Part shown: in pieces, positions 55,521-63,564 of the stretch
Layout: each line of letters starts with the position of its first letter
Numbering within the stretch: position 1 is the first letter of the stretch
Assembly: GCA_947259575.1 (NCBI GenBank)
Contig: CAMYMU010000046.1
Location: 62,001-126,000, forward strand
Direction of reading: 5' to 3'
DNA length: 64,000 bases
Origin: an uncultured Ectothiorhodospiraceae bacterium
Lineage (GTDB): Bacteria > Pseudomonadota > Gammaproteobacteria > UBA6429 > Thiohalophilaceae
Translations under genes and position numbers: made by a program
The notes under the pieces: generated by a model
What the model saw: only the letters and a program-made list of their open reading frames with translations
Database searches by the model: none
Told to the model about the DNA's origin: nothing

Positions 55521-55816
55521 GAGTTTGTTTCCACGATAATACTGCCACGCGATATAACAACATCATTTACTCGACAGGTAAATTTTATATTTGAAGATTT
55601 CTCGGACGCCTCAAACTCGACATGACAAAGCTGCTCGGGTAACAACGGTTGGACAAACTTTACTTGGCTAAAACCAATGATATTCATATATCCTTGCTTC
55701 TTGAGTGCTCCAACTACTTCATCAAGGACAACGACACCTGGTACGATTGGATTACCTGGGAAATGCCCAGCCAAGCTCGGGTGCAATGCACTAATTGTGA
55801 ATAACGAAGAATACAT
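55517..55816 (-). CDS. Short hotdog-fold dehydratase of the aryl polyene cluster (ApeI-type)
   Basis: A 99-aa FabA/FabZ-like hotdog domain. 'HPSLAGHFPGNPIVPGVVVLDEV' contains the catalytic histidine of the GHFPG motif and the helix that follows. It is shorter than FabZ, as are the ApeI proteins. It overlaps the acyltransferase gene by four bases. It may pair with the second dehydratase. Confidence 0.88.
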   Translation of the reverse strand: MYSSLFTISALHPSLAGHFPGNPIVPGVVVLDEVVGALKKQGYMNIIGFSQVKFVQPLLPEQLCHVEFEASEKSSNIKFTCRVNDVVISRGSIIVETNS

Positions 55817-55819
55817 AGA

Positions 55820-57092
55820 TTATGTACGTAACTTATTATATAAATCTTGTAATGTAGTACGAGTCAGTTTGCCCGTTTCGTTGTATGGCAATGAATCTAC
55901 TTTAAATAGCGGCCGAGGTAGAAAAACAGGATCAACTTTTGATGACAATGACTTTATTATATCTTCTTGACGAACATCAGGGGCTACAATAAAGGCCGTT
56001 AAGCGTTGTGTAGCGTCGTCGCTATCAGGTTGAAAAAAAACACCTTGCTCTACACCTTGAATCGATTGCAATTTCTGGTTTAAATCCCCTATTGAACCAC
56101 GCTTACCAGCAATGTTAATCATATCTGCATTACGACCTAATAACTGAAATTGTGAATCATCAGTAATCTCGATAACATCATTCAAGTCTACTTCACCCGA
56201 TAAATGTGGAGCCGTCACGAAAGTTCGTTGGTTGTCTTGTTCGAGTCTAACGCTATATTTCTAACACGGGACATTGGAATGCCTGCTCAACATCTAGTGC
56301 CAATGCTTTACTAAGCGGCGCTGTTGCAGAAATTATATATTCAAGTTCAGGCCACTCTAGCTGGCTACCGACACAGGCACGAAGGTGTACTGGTGTTGTA
56401 ACCAAGACACGTTTGCCTTCATTATAGTTCAGTGCATGCTGAATGTCGGCTGGATAAAAAGGTCGATCGGCATAAACTGCATTCCCAGTCAGCCATGGAA
56501 GCAACACCGATGTTTCCAATCCATACATGTGCTGAGGCGGCACAGTAGCTACTATCCGATACTGCCCTTGATCAAGGTGAAAACGTTCCGCAGCAATGCT
56601 TGTCCCTTCAATGAGATCACGCCAAAGCTTATGGTTTGGTTTTGGCTCACCAGTACTTCCAGAAGTAAAGACGATGGCTGCAAGATGATTACGATCAAGC
56701 ATAGGTACATCCATACTTGGTTGATTGTTAAGTTCAGGCCAGAGAAACTGTGGAATTGAAATAGTATCTTGCTTTAGTTCTAGTAATGCATAGTTAGAAA
56801 CATGTTGGCTGGCAATTTTATTTATGTCAATACCTGAGCGTGAAGGCGGTAAAAGATTAGTTTGTCCACGTACCATGGCTGCGGCAAAGCCCACCATAAA
56901 GTGATAGCGATTTTCACATAAGTTAAATACATATTTGGCGTCAGGGAGTTGTTCTGCCAAACAAAGTACGTCTGCAATAAATTGGCCATGTGTGATCTTG
57001 TCTTCTGACCAGGCCAGTAAACTATCGAGTTGATGTCCAATTGTAAGTGGAAGTTTATCTTGCATATGTGTAGCGTTAATAGTTGTTTCCAA
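55820..57092 (-). pseudogene. Disrupted acyl/aryl-ACP ligase (AMP-forming, ApeH/XanA2-like)
   Basis: Two frames make one gene. The first (56253-57092) has 279 aa with the AMP-binding P-loop 'FTSGSTGEPK' and 'VPPQHMYGLETSVLLPWL', ending 'QCPVLEI' and a stop. The second continues in another frame from about 56264 ('YSVRLEQDNQRTF', then 'APHLSGEV') to 55820, with the hinge 'LLGRNADMINIAGKRG' and the lysine motif 'YNETGKLTR'. The expected adenylate-binding block 'YGCTEAG' and about 20 residues after it are absent. This is a frameshifting deletion of roughly 65 bases through a core catalytic motif. The first start could be TTG 57092 or ATG 57065. Confidence 0.82.
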
Positions 57093-57681
57093 AAAGCCGA
57101 AGCATAAATTGCTTAAAATTATCGTGTTTCAGATGATGTAAAAATTTGATCCTAACTAAATATTCCACTACGAACATCGCAATGATAATTAAATAGTTCA
57201 ATAGATTAGCAAACAACGACCAGGTTTTATGACTGGCAAAATTACTTAGCAACACGCATTCGATGCCAATGCCAATAAATAACACTGTCCAAATCCAGGT
57301 CACTACTCTTGTATAAGCTATTGCTCGTGCATCTAGTTCTTGACCACGCATCTTTGTCGCTATCTGAGTTACCAATGCAACTCGACCGTGGAATAAGGTA
57401 TGACCAAAGGCGTATGCTAAAGAAAGTTGTATAACAACGGGCACGGAATAGATTACCCAACTCTCTTTGCGCATAATAATTAAAGTGAGAATAATTCCGA
57501 AAATGATCAGTGCTGTGACTGCCAGAATCAAATGTTTGTGAACGATATTTACCAGTGCGAAACTAAATAATAAAATTGATAAATAGATGGCAGGCGGAGC
57601 TAAGTCACCCTGTAACACACTGATGTGAACAACAAATGGATAGGCTACGACAGCAACTAGCGTCAGCATGCGCAGCAACAT
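57076..57681 (-). CDS. Aryl polyene cluster membrane protein (COG4648-like, ApeG-type)
   Basis: A 201-aa integral membrane protein with about six hydrophobic helices. 'FGHTLFHGRVALVTQIATKM' and 'VTWIWTVLFIGIGIECVLL' are recognisable from membrane proteins that accompany the ACP and ligase in these clusters. The function is unknown; it may help anchor the synthase to the membrane. It overlaps the ligase start and follows the ACP after seven bases. Confidence 0.82.
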   Translation of the reverse strand: MLLRMLTLVAVVAYPFVVHISVLQGDLAPPAIYLSILLFSFALVNIVHKHLILAVTALIIFGIILTLIIMRKESWVIYSVPVVIQLSLAYAFGHTLFHGRVALVTQIATKMRGQELDARAIAYTRVVTWIWTVLFIGIGIECVLLSNFASHKTWSLFANLLNYLIIIAMFVVEYLVRIKFLHHLKHDNFKQFMLRLFGNNY

Positions 57682-57688
57682 ATTTAAG

Positions 57689-57955
57689 TCAGACTCGATT
57701 TTTGTCGATATGAGCTGTCAGCTCGCGTAAGGACGAAAATATTTTAGTGTTTTCCGGATCATCAGAGCGTAGCTGAAATCCATATTTTTGTGATATTGCC
57801 ATCGCAATTTCTAGTGCATCAATCGAATCTAAGCCAAGACCATCTCTAAATAATGCCGCATCAGGTTCAATTTCACTGGCCTCGACATCTTCTAAATTTA
57901 ACGCCTCGACGATCAGCGCTGCAACTTCACTTTCTGCTGCCGTCTGTGTTGCCAT
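57689..57955 (-). CDS. Acyl carrier protein of the aryl polyene cluster
   Basis: An 88-aa ACP with the phosphopantetheine serine S44 in 'GLGLDSIDALEIAM'. It carries the growing polyene chain. It is the first gene of the leftward operon and lies after an extended -10 promoter. Most aryl polyene loci encode two ACPs side by side; only one is found here. Confidence 0.93.
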   Translation of the reverse strand: MATQTAAESEVAALIVEALNLEDVEASEIEPDAALFRDGLGLDSIDALEIAMAISQKYGFQLRSDDPENTKIFSSLRELTAHIDKNRV

Positions 57956-58021
57956 CTCCTAACCGCTCTCCCCTTTAAAAGTTGGTTATTAATTAACCAA
58001 TCCAGCCTAAAATTTCAAGGG

Positions 58022-58030
58022 ATTATAGCA
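58022..58030 (-). promoter_or_regulatory. Extended -10 promoter of the aryl polyene operon
   Basis: On the minus strand TGCTATAAT is a perfect extended -10 element. Transcription would begin near 58015, about 60 bases before the ACP gene. A second TATAAT lies at 58066-58071 on the same strand. On the plus strand, TTGTTC (58045-58050), 17 bases, TATAGC (58068-58073) could serve the divergent xanB2-like gene. Confidence 0.5.
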
Positions 58031-58227
58031 GGATCATTCTGGACTTGTTCATAAAAACAATGGCAATTATAGCGTAATGGACCGTTGCCAGGCCCAGCTC
58101 GTGATTAGAAATTTTACATAGAATACAGTAAGTTAAGTCTTACACAAATTGACTCCTCTCTGCACTTATACCCTTCAATGCAAATAGGCATTATTCATGT
58201 AAAATGAACACTTAATATTTAGTCTGC

Positions 58228-59283
58228 ATGGAAAAATTGAACGGCATGAGTGTCAGCCCATTTCGAAAAAAATACCCCAAAAGTGGCAAAACACTGGAGG
58301 CTGTCTATACCAATAGACGTAGTGTAAGCGAACTCGATCCTGCCCATATTCTTGGACTTGTTACTTATGGCGCTCCGCTAGAGCCAGACACCCAACACGC
58401 AGATATTCGAACCAGTCTTCGCATTTCCTTACCCTCACTGAGCGAGAGCAACAATATCGAAGCCTGGATTAGCGGAGATCCAGTTAAGACGGGGCAAATG
58501 AGAAATCTTCATTATCGTCACACTGGAGATTTAATGTTTGGCACGATTGAGATGAATGAAAGTGACTGCAGTAGCATTTCAGAATGCAGCCGTTCTGCTT
58601 ACACAGAAATCATTGAGGCCATCCAGCAACTTGGCTATCAGCATCTTCTCCGTATGTGGAACTACTTCCCTGATATCAACAAGGACACCGATGGTCTTGA
58701 GCGTTATCGCGCATTCACTGTTGGTCGACATCAAGCCTTAAGCGTAATACCTGATTTCGAGCGCTATCTACCTTCTGCGAGTGCCGTCGGAACCCAAGAA
58801 AATGGATTTCAAATAGTTTTTCTGGCGGCAACAAAACCCGGTATTCAAGTTGAGAACCCACGCCAAATTAGCGCATTTCACTACCCAGAGACATATGGAC
58901 CTAAAAGTCCATCATTCGCCAGGGCAACACTTAAGCACTGGCCAGAAGGAAAACACAGTCAGCTATTTATTTCTGGGACAGCAAGCATAGTAGGTCATGA
59001 GACGCTTTATCCTGAAAGTACTTCAAAACAAACTGAAGAAATAATCAATAACATAAATTCTCTGATCGAAAATGTCCGCGATAGTCACCAGCTAAATGTG
59101 AACAACATCGCTGATATCTCATTTCTGAAGGTCTATATACGACACCCCAAAGATATTAACGATGTGAAAAAAGTTCTCAAGGCACACCTAAAACCTAGCC
59201 AGCCAATCATGTTTTTACAGGGCGACATCTGCCGTAGAGAACTACTGGTTGAAATCGAAGGTGTTATCGATATCCAGCGATAG
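58228..59283 (+). CDS. xanB2: Chorismatase (XanB2/FkbO/Hyg5 family), hydroxybenzoate-forming
   Basis: A 351-aa chorismate-hydrolysing enzyme. The blocks 'LLRMWNYFPDIN', 'ERYRAFTVGR', 'ENPRQISAFHYPETYGPKSPSFARA', 'LFISGTASIVGHETLYP' and the C-terminal 'GDICRRELLVEIEGV' are those of XanB2, which makes 3- and 4-hydroxybenzoate from chorismate as starter units for xanthomonadin and, in Xanthomonas, for ubiquinone. It is divergent from the polyene operon, which supports a xanthomonadin-like product. Which hydroxybenzoate isomer it makes cannot be read. Confidence 0.9.
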   Translation: MEKLNGMSVSPFRKKYPKSGKTLEAVYTNRRSVSELDPAHILGLVTYGAPLEPDTQHADIRTSLRISLPSLSESNNIEAWISGDPVKTGQMRNLHYRHTGDLMFGTIEMNESDCSSISECSRSAYTEIIEAIQQLGYQHLLRMWNYFPDINKDTDGLERYRAFTVGRHQALSVIPDFERYLPSASAVGTQENGFQIVFLAATKPGIQVENPRQISAFHYPETYGPKSPSFARATLKHWPEGKHSQLFISGTASIVGHETLYPESTSKQTEEIINNINSLIENVRDSHQLNVNNIADISFLKVYIRHPKDINDVKKVLKAHLKPSQPIMFLQGDICRRELLVEIEGVIDIQR

Positions 59284-59299
59284 GAATTGGCGGAGACGA

Positions 59300-59398
59300 G
59301 CACACGGATGTGCGAGGTAGACTGCGTCGGGAACCGGCAGTCGGAGGAGGTCGCTCTCGGCCATCCCTGGCCTTCGCGACACCTGCACATCCATGTGC
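59300..59398. repeat. Hairpin module B (shared with 38741-38852)
   Basis: GCACA-CGGA-TGTGC (59300-59313), GGCCA-TCCC-TGGCC within a GCTCTCGGCC...TGGCCTTCGCG block (about 59353-59378), and GCACAT-CC-ATGTGC (59385-59398). The order and central block repeat the module in the element at 38.7 kb. It lies between xanB2 and the tRNA-Ser terminator. I do not see a coding frame. Confidence 0.6.
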
Positions 59399-59447
59399 AA
59401 TGGGATTCTCACCCTCTTCTCGGGTTCAAATCACGAATTCACAAATT

Positions 59448-59471
59448 AAAAAACCGGGTCTTTCACCCGGC
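59448..59471 (-). terminator. Rho-independent terminator of tRNA-Ser
   Basis: On the minus strand CCGGGT-GAAAG-ACCCGG (59454-59470) is followed directly by TTTTTT (59448-59453). It begins 11 bases after the tRNA 3' end. Confidence 0.85.
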
Positions 59472-59481
59472 TTTATTAATT

Positions 59482-59569
<88 letters not shown>

Positions 59570-59954
59570 ATTCTTATTTGTAAGCTTTTAGTAGCCCCTA
59601 CAGGAATACACTCGCTAATAAGGCGCGCAAGGGTATAACACCTTGCCCAGATGAGGCAAATTGCTGCTGTTGCTAACCATTCAGGGTCTGTTCACTCAAG
59701 CCCACTAAGCTGGGTCACTTATAACAAAGCAGTTTGACTGTGAATACAATGGAAAATGTAGTTATTTACACATATAGATCAACTAGTTAAATAGATCACT
59801 TAAGTATTTTGATCGGAAATAGATGATAACATACAGTAATTACAGGAAATTAGTCTAAAATGTTCGAAATGGTCGTTAATTTCTACGAAAAAGCAGTATC
59901 GTGTGAAATTAAAACTATAAGTATGTTATTATTTGCTGATATTAAAGGCGATCT
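59570..59954. other. Intergenic stretch before mltF
   Basis: About 385 bases, AT-rich towards the right. A small GCAAGG/CCTTGC hairpin near 59628-59646 is the only structure I notice. It should hold the promoters of tRNA-Ser (leftward) and mltF (rightward), but none stands out. I see no credible gene. Confidence 0.4.
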
Positions 59955-61457
59955 ATGTCGCAAAAACCACAGGAAAAAGATGTATGTAGGCCTCAGGACC
60001 TATCGGTATCGGCCGATAAGTGTGATGGACTTCTCACTTTATTGATGAATATGCGTGTTTTTAGTGGAATCATAGTTTTCTCGGTGGCACTGGTGTTTGT
60101 CCTCAATGCCTGTGCACCTCAGCGTTCTGTACTGCAGCAAGTACTCGCTGCCGGCGAACTGCATGTCCTGACTCGCAATAGTGGTACTACCTATTTTGAA
60201 GGCCCTCAGGGCCCATCAGGGCTCGAATATGAGCTGATGCGACGTTTTGCCGAAAAGCTCGGTGTCGAACTGAAAATTTCCGTCCCAGACAATCTAAACG
60301 ACATTTTGGAGCAAATTAGCGACGGTGAAGCGCACATTGCGGCAGCTGGTTTGACCATTACCGAACAGCGCAAACAGCAAGTTCGCTTCGCTCCTGCTTA
60401 TCAGACTATTACACAGCAAGTTGTCTATAACGTTAAAAATGCTAAGCCCCGCTCGATTAAACAACTGGATGGCAACTTCGAGGTCGTTTCTCTAAGCAGT
60501 CATGTGGAACAACTCAACCGTCTCAAAACTAAACACACTAAACTCGAGTGGATAGAAAATAGCGAAGCTGATAGCACTGAGCTACTTACTCTGGTGGCAG
60601 AGGAGCTCATTGATTATACGGTTGCTGACTCAAACGAGGTAACCTATAACAGACGCTATTATCCAAGGCTCAGAGTGGCTTTTGATATAACCGATCCACA
60701 GGGGCTTGCCTGGGCATTCCCGATTTCGGAAGATAACAGTCTGTATGACGCTGCCGTTGAATTTTTAAATGAACTCAAGGAATCTGGTGAGTTAGAGCGT
60801 CTCCTGAAACATAACTACCAGCATGTGCAAAACTACGATTACGCCGGCACTCACAGTTACCTGGCACAAATTCGTCGACGCCTGCCCACTTACCAGGAAA
60901 TGTTCCAGCAAGCGGCGGAGAAATATGACCTTGATTGGAAACTGTTGGCTTCACTGTCATATCAGGAATCACACTGGCGCCAAAATGCAGTTTCACCCAC
61001 TGGGGTACGCGGCATGATGATGCTAACCAATGCGACCGCGGATCACCTGGGTGTCGTCGACCGCACCGATCCCTATGAAAGCATCATGGGTGGCGCTCGT
61101 TATTTGCGTGCCCTCATTAATAAGGTACCGGCTCACATACCTGAACCTGATCGTGTTTGGATTGCTGTCGCCTCTTACAATGTTGGCTATGGTCATGTTG
61201 TTGATGCAAGAAAACTGGCGACCAAACGTGGCGACAACCCCGATAAGTGGGTCGACATAAAGGCTACACTGCCCTTACTCAGCAAACGTAAATGGTATAA
61301 ACAAACTCGTTATGGATATGCGCGCGGTTGGGAACCGGTTCGCTATGTAGAAAATATTCGTAGTTACTACGACATTCTTACCTGGCATCTGGAAAAAGAA
61401 CAACCACACCTACAGAACTCACGTCCTGTCCTGGCGTTTTCATCCAACATCCTTTAA
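59955..61457 (+). CDS. mltF: Membrane-bound lytic murein transglycosylase F
   Basis: An enzyme that cleaves the glycan strands of peptidoglycan at the outer membrane. The lipobox 'LNAC' identifies a lipoprotein. An SBP_bac_3-like domain (about 65-300 from this start) precedes a Slt-type lysozyme fold with the catalytic glutamate in 'SYQESHWRQNAVSPTGVRGMMMLT'. ATG 59955 has an AGG-type site upstream but adds 30 residues before the signal peptide; ATG 60045 gives a normal signal peptide but no good Shine-Dalgarno. The 3' end overlaps the convergent GGDEF gene by 18 bases. Confidence 0.93.
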   Translation: MSQKPQEKDVCRPQDLSVSADKCDGLLTLLMNMRVFSGIIVFSVALVFVLNACAPQRSVLQQVLAAGELHVLTRNSGTTYFEGPQGPSGLEYELMRRFAEKLGVELKISVPDNLNDILEQISDGEAHIAAAGLTITEQRKQQVRFAPAYQTITQQVVYNVKNAKPRSIKQLDGNFEVVSLSSHVEQLNRLKTKHTKLEWIENSEADSTELLTLVAEELIDYTVADSNEVTYNRRYYPRLRVAFDITDPQGLAWAFPISEDNSLYDAAVEFLNELKESGELERLLKHNYQHVQNYDYAGTHSYLAQIRRRLPTYQEMFQQAAEKYDLDWKLLASLSYQESHWRQNAVSPTGVRGMMMLTNATADHLGVVDRTDPYESIMGGARYLRALINKVPAHIPEPDRVWIAVASYNVGYGHVVDARKLATKRGDNPDKWVDIKATLPLLSKRKWYKQTRYGYARGWEPVRYVENIRSYYDILTWHLEKEQPHLQNSRPVLAFSSNIL

Positions 61458-62426
61458 CTCACCCATTTTCTCTTTTGAATAAATCGTTGTTTGGTTACGG
61501 CCATTCTCTTTAGAGTAATAAAGAGCCTGATCTGCCTCTTCCAGCCACTGTTTGTAATCTTTCGTGTCTTTATTCAATTCCGAAACGCCGATACTAATCT
61601 TGAATTCTATTTTGAGATCTTCATGTTGAACTGTGAGCGCTTCTATTCTTTTTCGCAAGCGTTCCGCTAGGATCATTGCATTGTCTGTTTTAGTATCAAC
61701 TAATAGAACCGTAAACTCTTCACCACCGTAGCGACCGGCGATATCCGTTTTACGAATCGTTCGGCGCAAGGTCTTTGAGGTCTGACGAATAACTTCATCC
61801 CCGGCCTGGTGTCCATAGGTATCATTCACATTTTTAAAATGATCAATATCAAAAATGATTAAGGTTATGGGTTGCTTTGTACGTTTGTATCGATCGAACT
61901 CTGCCTCTAAGCATTCCTCCCAATAGCCACGATTGTTCAATTGTGTCAGACGATCGGTACGGCTTAATTGCGCGAGTTCATCGTTGGCGGTCTCAAGTTG
62001 CTGTTTACCAACCGCTGCATCAGTAACATCATATATAACGATACCAATATTTTTAATCATTCCATTGGTACCCATAAGTGGCAGAAAAGTTATATTCTGA
62101 TACATAAAGGGTGAAGCACCGGTGATGGGACGATAATTTTTAAATTTAAATACGTAGGGGCGTTGTTCCCAGGTCGTAAAAGCACGGTTTGCCAATGTAT
62201 AAACAGATTCGACTTTACGCTCAAACCATTGTTGCGGTACTTCAGGAAACAGATCTAACAGTTTTTTTCCCATGACTGCATCTGCACGTTTACCGCTGCG
62301 ATTCTCCATGAAGCTATTCCATAGTTTAATTGTATAATTTCGGTCAATAACGATAATACCCACGTTAATAGAGTGCACGACCCCCATTAACCAGTGTAGT
62401 TCGTCAAGATCTGTATCGTCATTCAT
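61440..62426 (-). CDS. PAS-GGDEF diguanylate cyclase
   Basis: A 328-aa cytosolic enzyme predicted to make c-di-GMP. A PAS domain (about 10-135; 'VHSINVGIIVIDRNYTIKLWN') leads via a helix to the GGDEF domain. The active site reads G234-G-E-E-F238, and an inhibitory RxxD site lies at R225-D228, five residues before it. Metal-binding 'FDIDHFKNVNDTYGH' is intact. It begins two bases after the receiver-CheC gene and shares its sigma-28 promoter, so the two probably form one signalling unit. Confidence 0.93.
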   Translation of the reverse strand: MNDDTDLDELHWLMGVVHSINVGIIVIDRNYTIKLWNSFMENRSGKRADAVMGKKLLDLFPEVPQQWFERKVESVYTLANRAFTTWEQRPYVFKFKNYRPITGASPFMYQNITFLPLMGTNGMIKNIGIVIYDVTDAAVGKQQLETANDELAQLSRTDRLTQLNNRGYWEECLEAEFDRYKRTKQPITLIIFDIDHFKNVNDTYGHQAGDEVIRQTSKTLRRTIRKTDIAGRYGGEEFTVLLVDTKTDNAMILAERLRKRIEALTVQHEDLKIEFKISIGVSELNKDTKDYKQWLEEADQALYYSKENGRNQTTIYSKEKMGELKDVG

Positions 62427-62428
62427 AA

Positions 62429-63415
62429 CTATGCCGCAACATATGAGATTAGTTGGTTAAACCTGGGTATCGAATCTTCAGTGAAGAGTAATAACAGGTT
62501 CACGTGAACATCTTTATTTTCAATCGATATCTGCATATCGATTGCCAAGGTACTTTTCCAAAAATCATTTCCATTCTTTATAATATCTTCGCTCTTGGCA
62601 TGTCTCCCCAGGACCATGGGGTGACTCAGACTCATATTGATATCAAACTGTTCTGCTATCCCATTTATGCAGGCACCAATCAGAATATTCGACAGATCCA
62701 TCAATAATTCCATTTCGGCGGTATCATCCAACTCACCATCAAACTGGGTCATCTCTGCGATGTCTTGATAACTGGAGTCGGAAAAAACCAGCATGACCTC
62801 GCCTGCCAGACCGCCGCCAATAAAGCCTTGGCAAACGGCAGAAGTACTTTCATGTTCGGTTGCTTGATGCACGGCCATTTGCAACTCACTGACTTCGAGC
62901 ATACTGACATTGGGAATAGGCATGATCACGAAGGAATCCAGCACACTAGCAAGCAGTGCCGCAGCCTGCCCCATTGCAACGTTAGTAACTTCTCGATAAG
63001 CATCAAATAATTCCAGGTCCTGGGTATCATTTGCTGAATCTAATTGTTCATTATCGAGATCATATTCTTTAATGATGCCGCCCATATCAACGTTGTTGAC
63101 TGGCTTCTTAATAAAAGCCGCAGCCCCAAGACTCATCACACGCTCATTTGCCTCCGGCTGAATATCACCAGAAACGACGATAACTTTGATGTTCATTTTT
63201 TCATCATAGATATGCTGCAGGACACCATAGCCATCAAGAATAGGCATATTTAAATCAAGGAAAAGTACTTTGATTTTTCCTGTCTTGAGAATCTCGATCG
63301 CCTCTACACCATTATTGGCAAAACTCAACTCCGCATCGAAATCTTCAGGTAATGCGCGCATTAGCTGTTTTTGAGCAAAACTAGAGTCGTCGCATATGAG
63401 AACAGGGATGGCCAT
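62429..63415 (-). CDS. Response regulator with C-terminal CheC-type phosphatase domain
   Basis: A 328-aa protein. The receiver domain (1-118) has D9-D10, acceptor D54, S82 and K104. The second half (about 135-328) is CheC/CheX-like. The first phosphatase motif is D138-x3-E142-x2-N145 with P168 exactly 22 residues on. The second is E236-x3-D240-x2-N243 with P266, also at 22, but has Asp for the key Glu. At least one catalytic site is therefore intact. It may dephosphorylate CheY-P or its own receiver. The start ATG follows a sigma-28 promoter so closely that there is almost no leader and no Shine-Dalgarno. Confidence 0.9.
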   Translation of the reverse strand: MAIPVLICDDSSFAQKQLMRALPEDFDAELSFANNGVEAIEILKTGKIKVLFLDLNMPILDGYGVLQHIYDEKMNIKVIVVSGDIQPEANERVMSLGAAAFIKKPVNNVDMGGIIKEYDLDNEQLDSANDTQDLELFDAYREVTNVAMGQAAALLASVLDSFVIMPIPNVSMLEVSELQMAVHQATEHESTSAVCQGFIGGGLAGEVMLVFSDSSYQDIAEMTQFDGELDDTAEMELLMDLSNILIGACINGIAEQFDINMSLSHPMVLGRHAKSEDIIKNGNDFWKSTLAIDMQISIENKDVHVNLLLLFTEDSIPRFNQLISYVAA

Positions 63416-63423
63416 GCTAATTA

Positions 63424-63450
63424 CTATCGGCGATCCGCCTATTACATTTA
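63424..63450 (-). promoter_or_regulatory. Sigma-28 promoter of the receiver-CheC/GGDEF operon
   Basis: On the minus strand: TAAA, exactly 15 bases, GCCGATAG, matching 11 of 12 consensus positions. It is the best sigma-28 match that I found in the window. Only eight bases separate the -10 element from the ATG, so the transcript should be leaderless or nearly so. Confidence 0.85.
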
Positions 63451-63564
63451 GCGTTGGTGATGATAATTGGCTGGTAATTAGCTGAAAATGGACGGCTAGG
63501 ACAAAGACAGGGGGGGCCAGCTCTAAGCTGGTGAAATTATAGGCAAAATAAGTCTAGATCGGAC

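Noticed and set aside
58228-59283. RidA/endoribonuclease-like annotation for the xanB2 gene
   Set aside because: The fold is related, but the full-length conserved blocks are those of chorismatases, and the position beside an aryl polyene operon agrees.
59401-59440. Possible tRNA remnant (CGGGTTCAAATC, like a T loop) before the tRNA-Ser terminator
   Set aside because: No pairing T stem and no acceptor or anticodon arm could be found, so a T-loop-like string alone is not enough.
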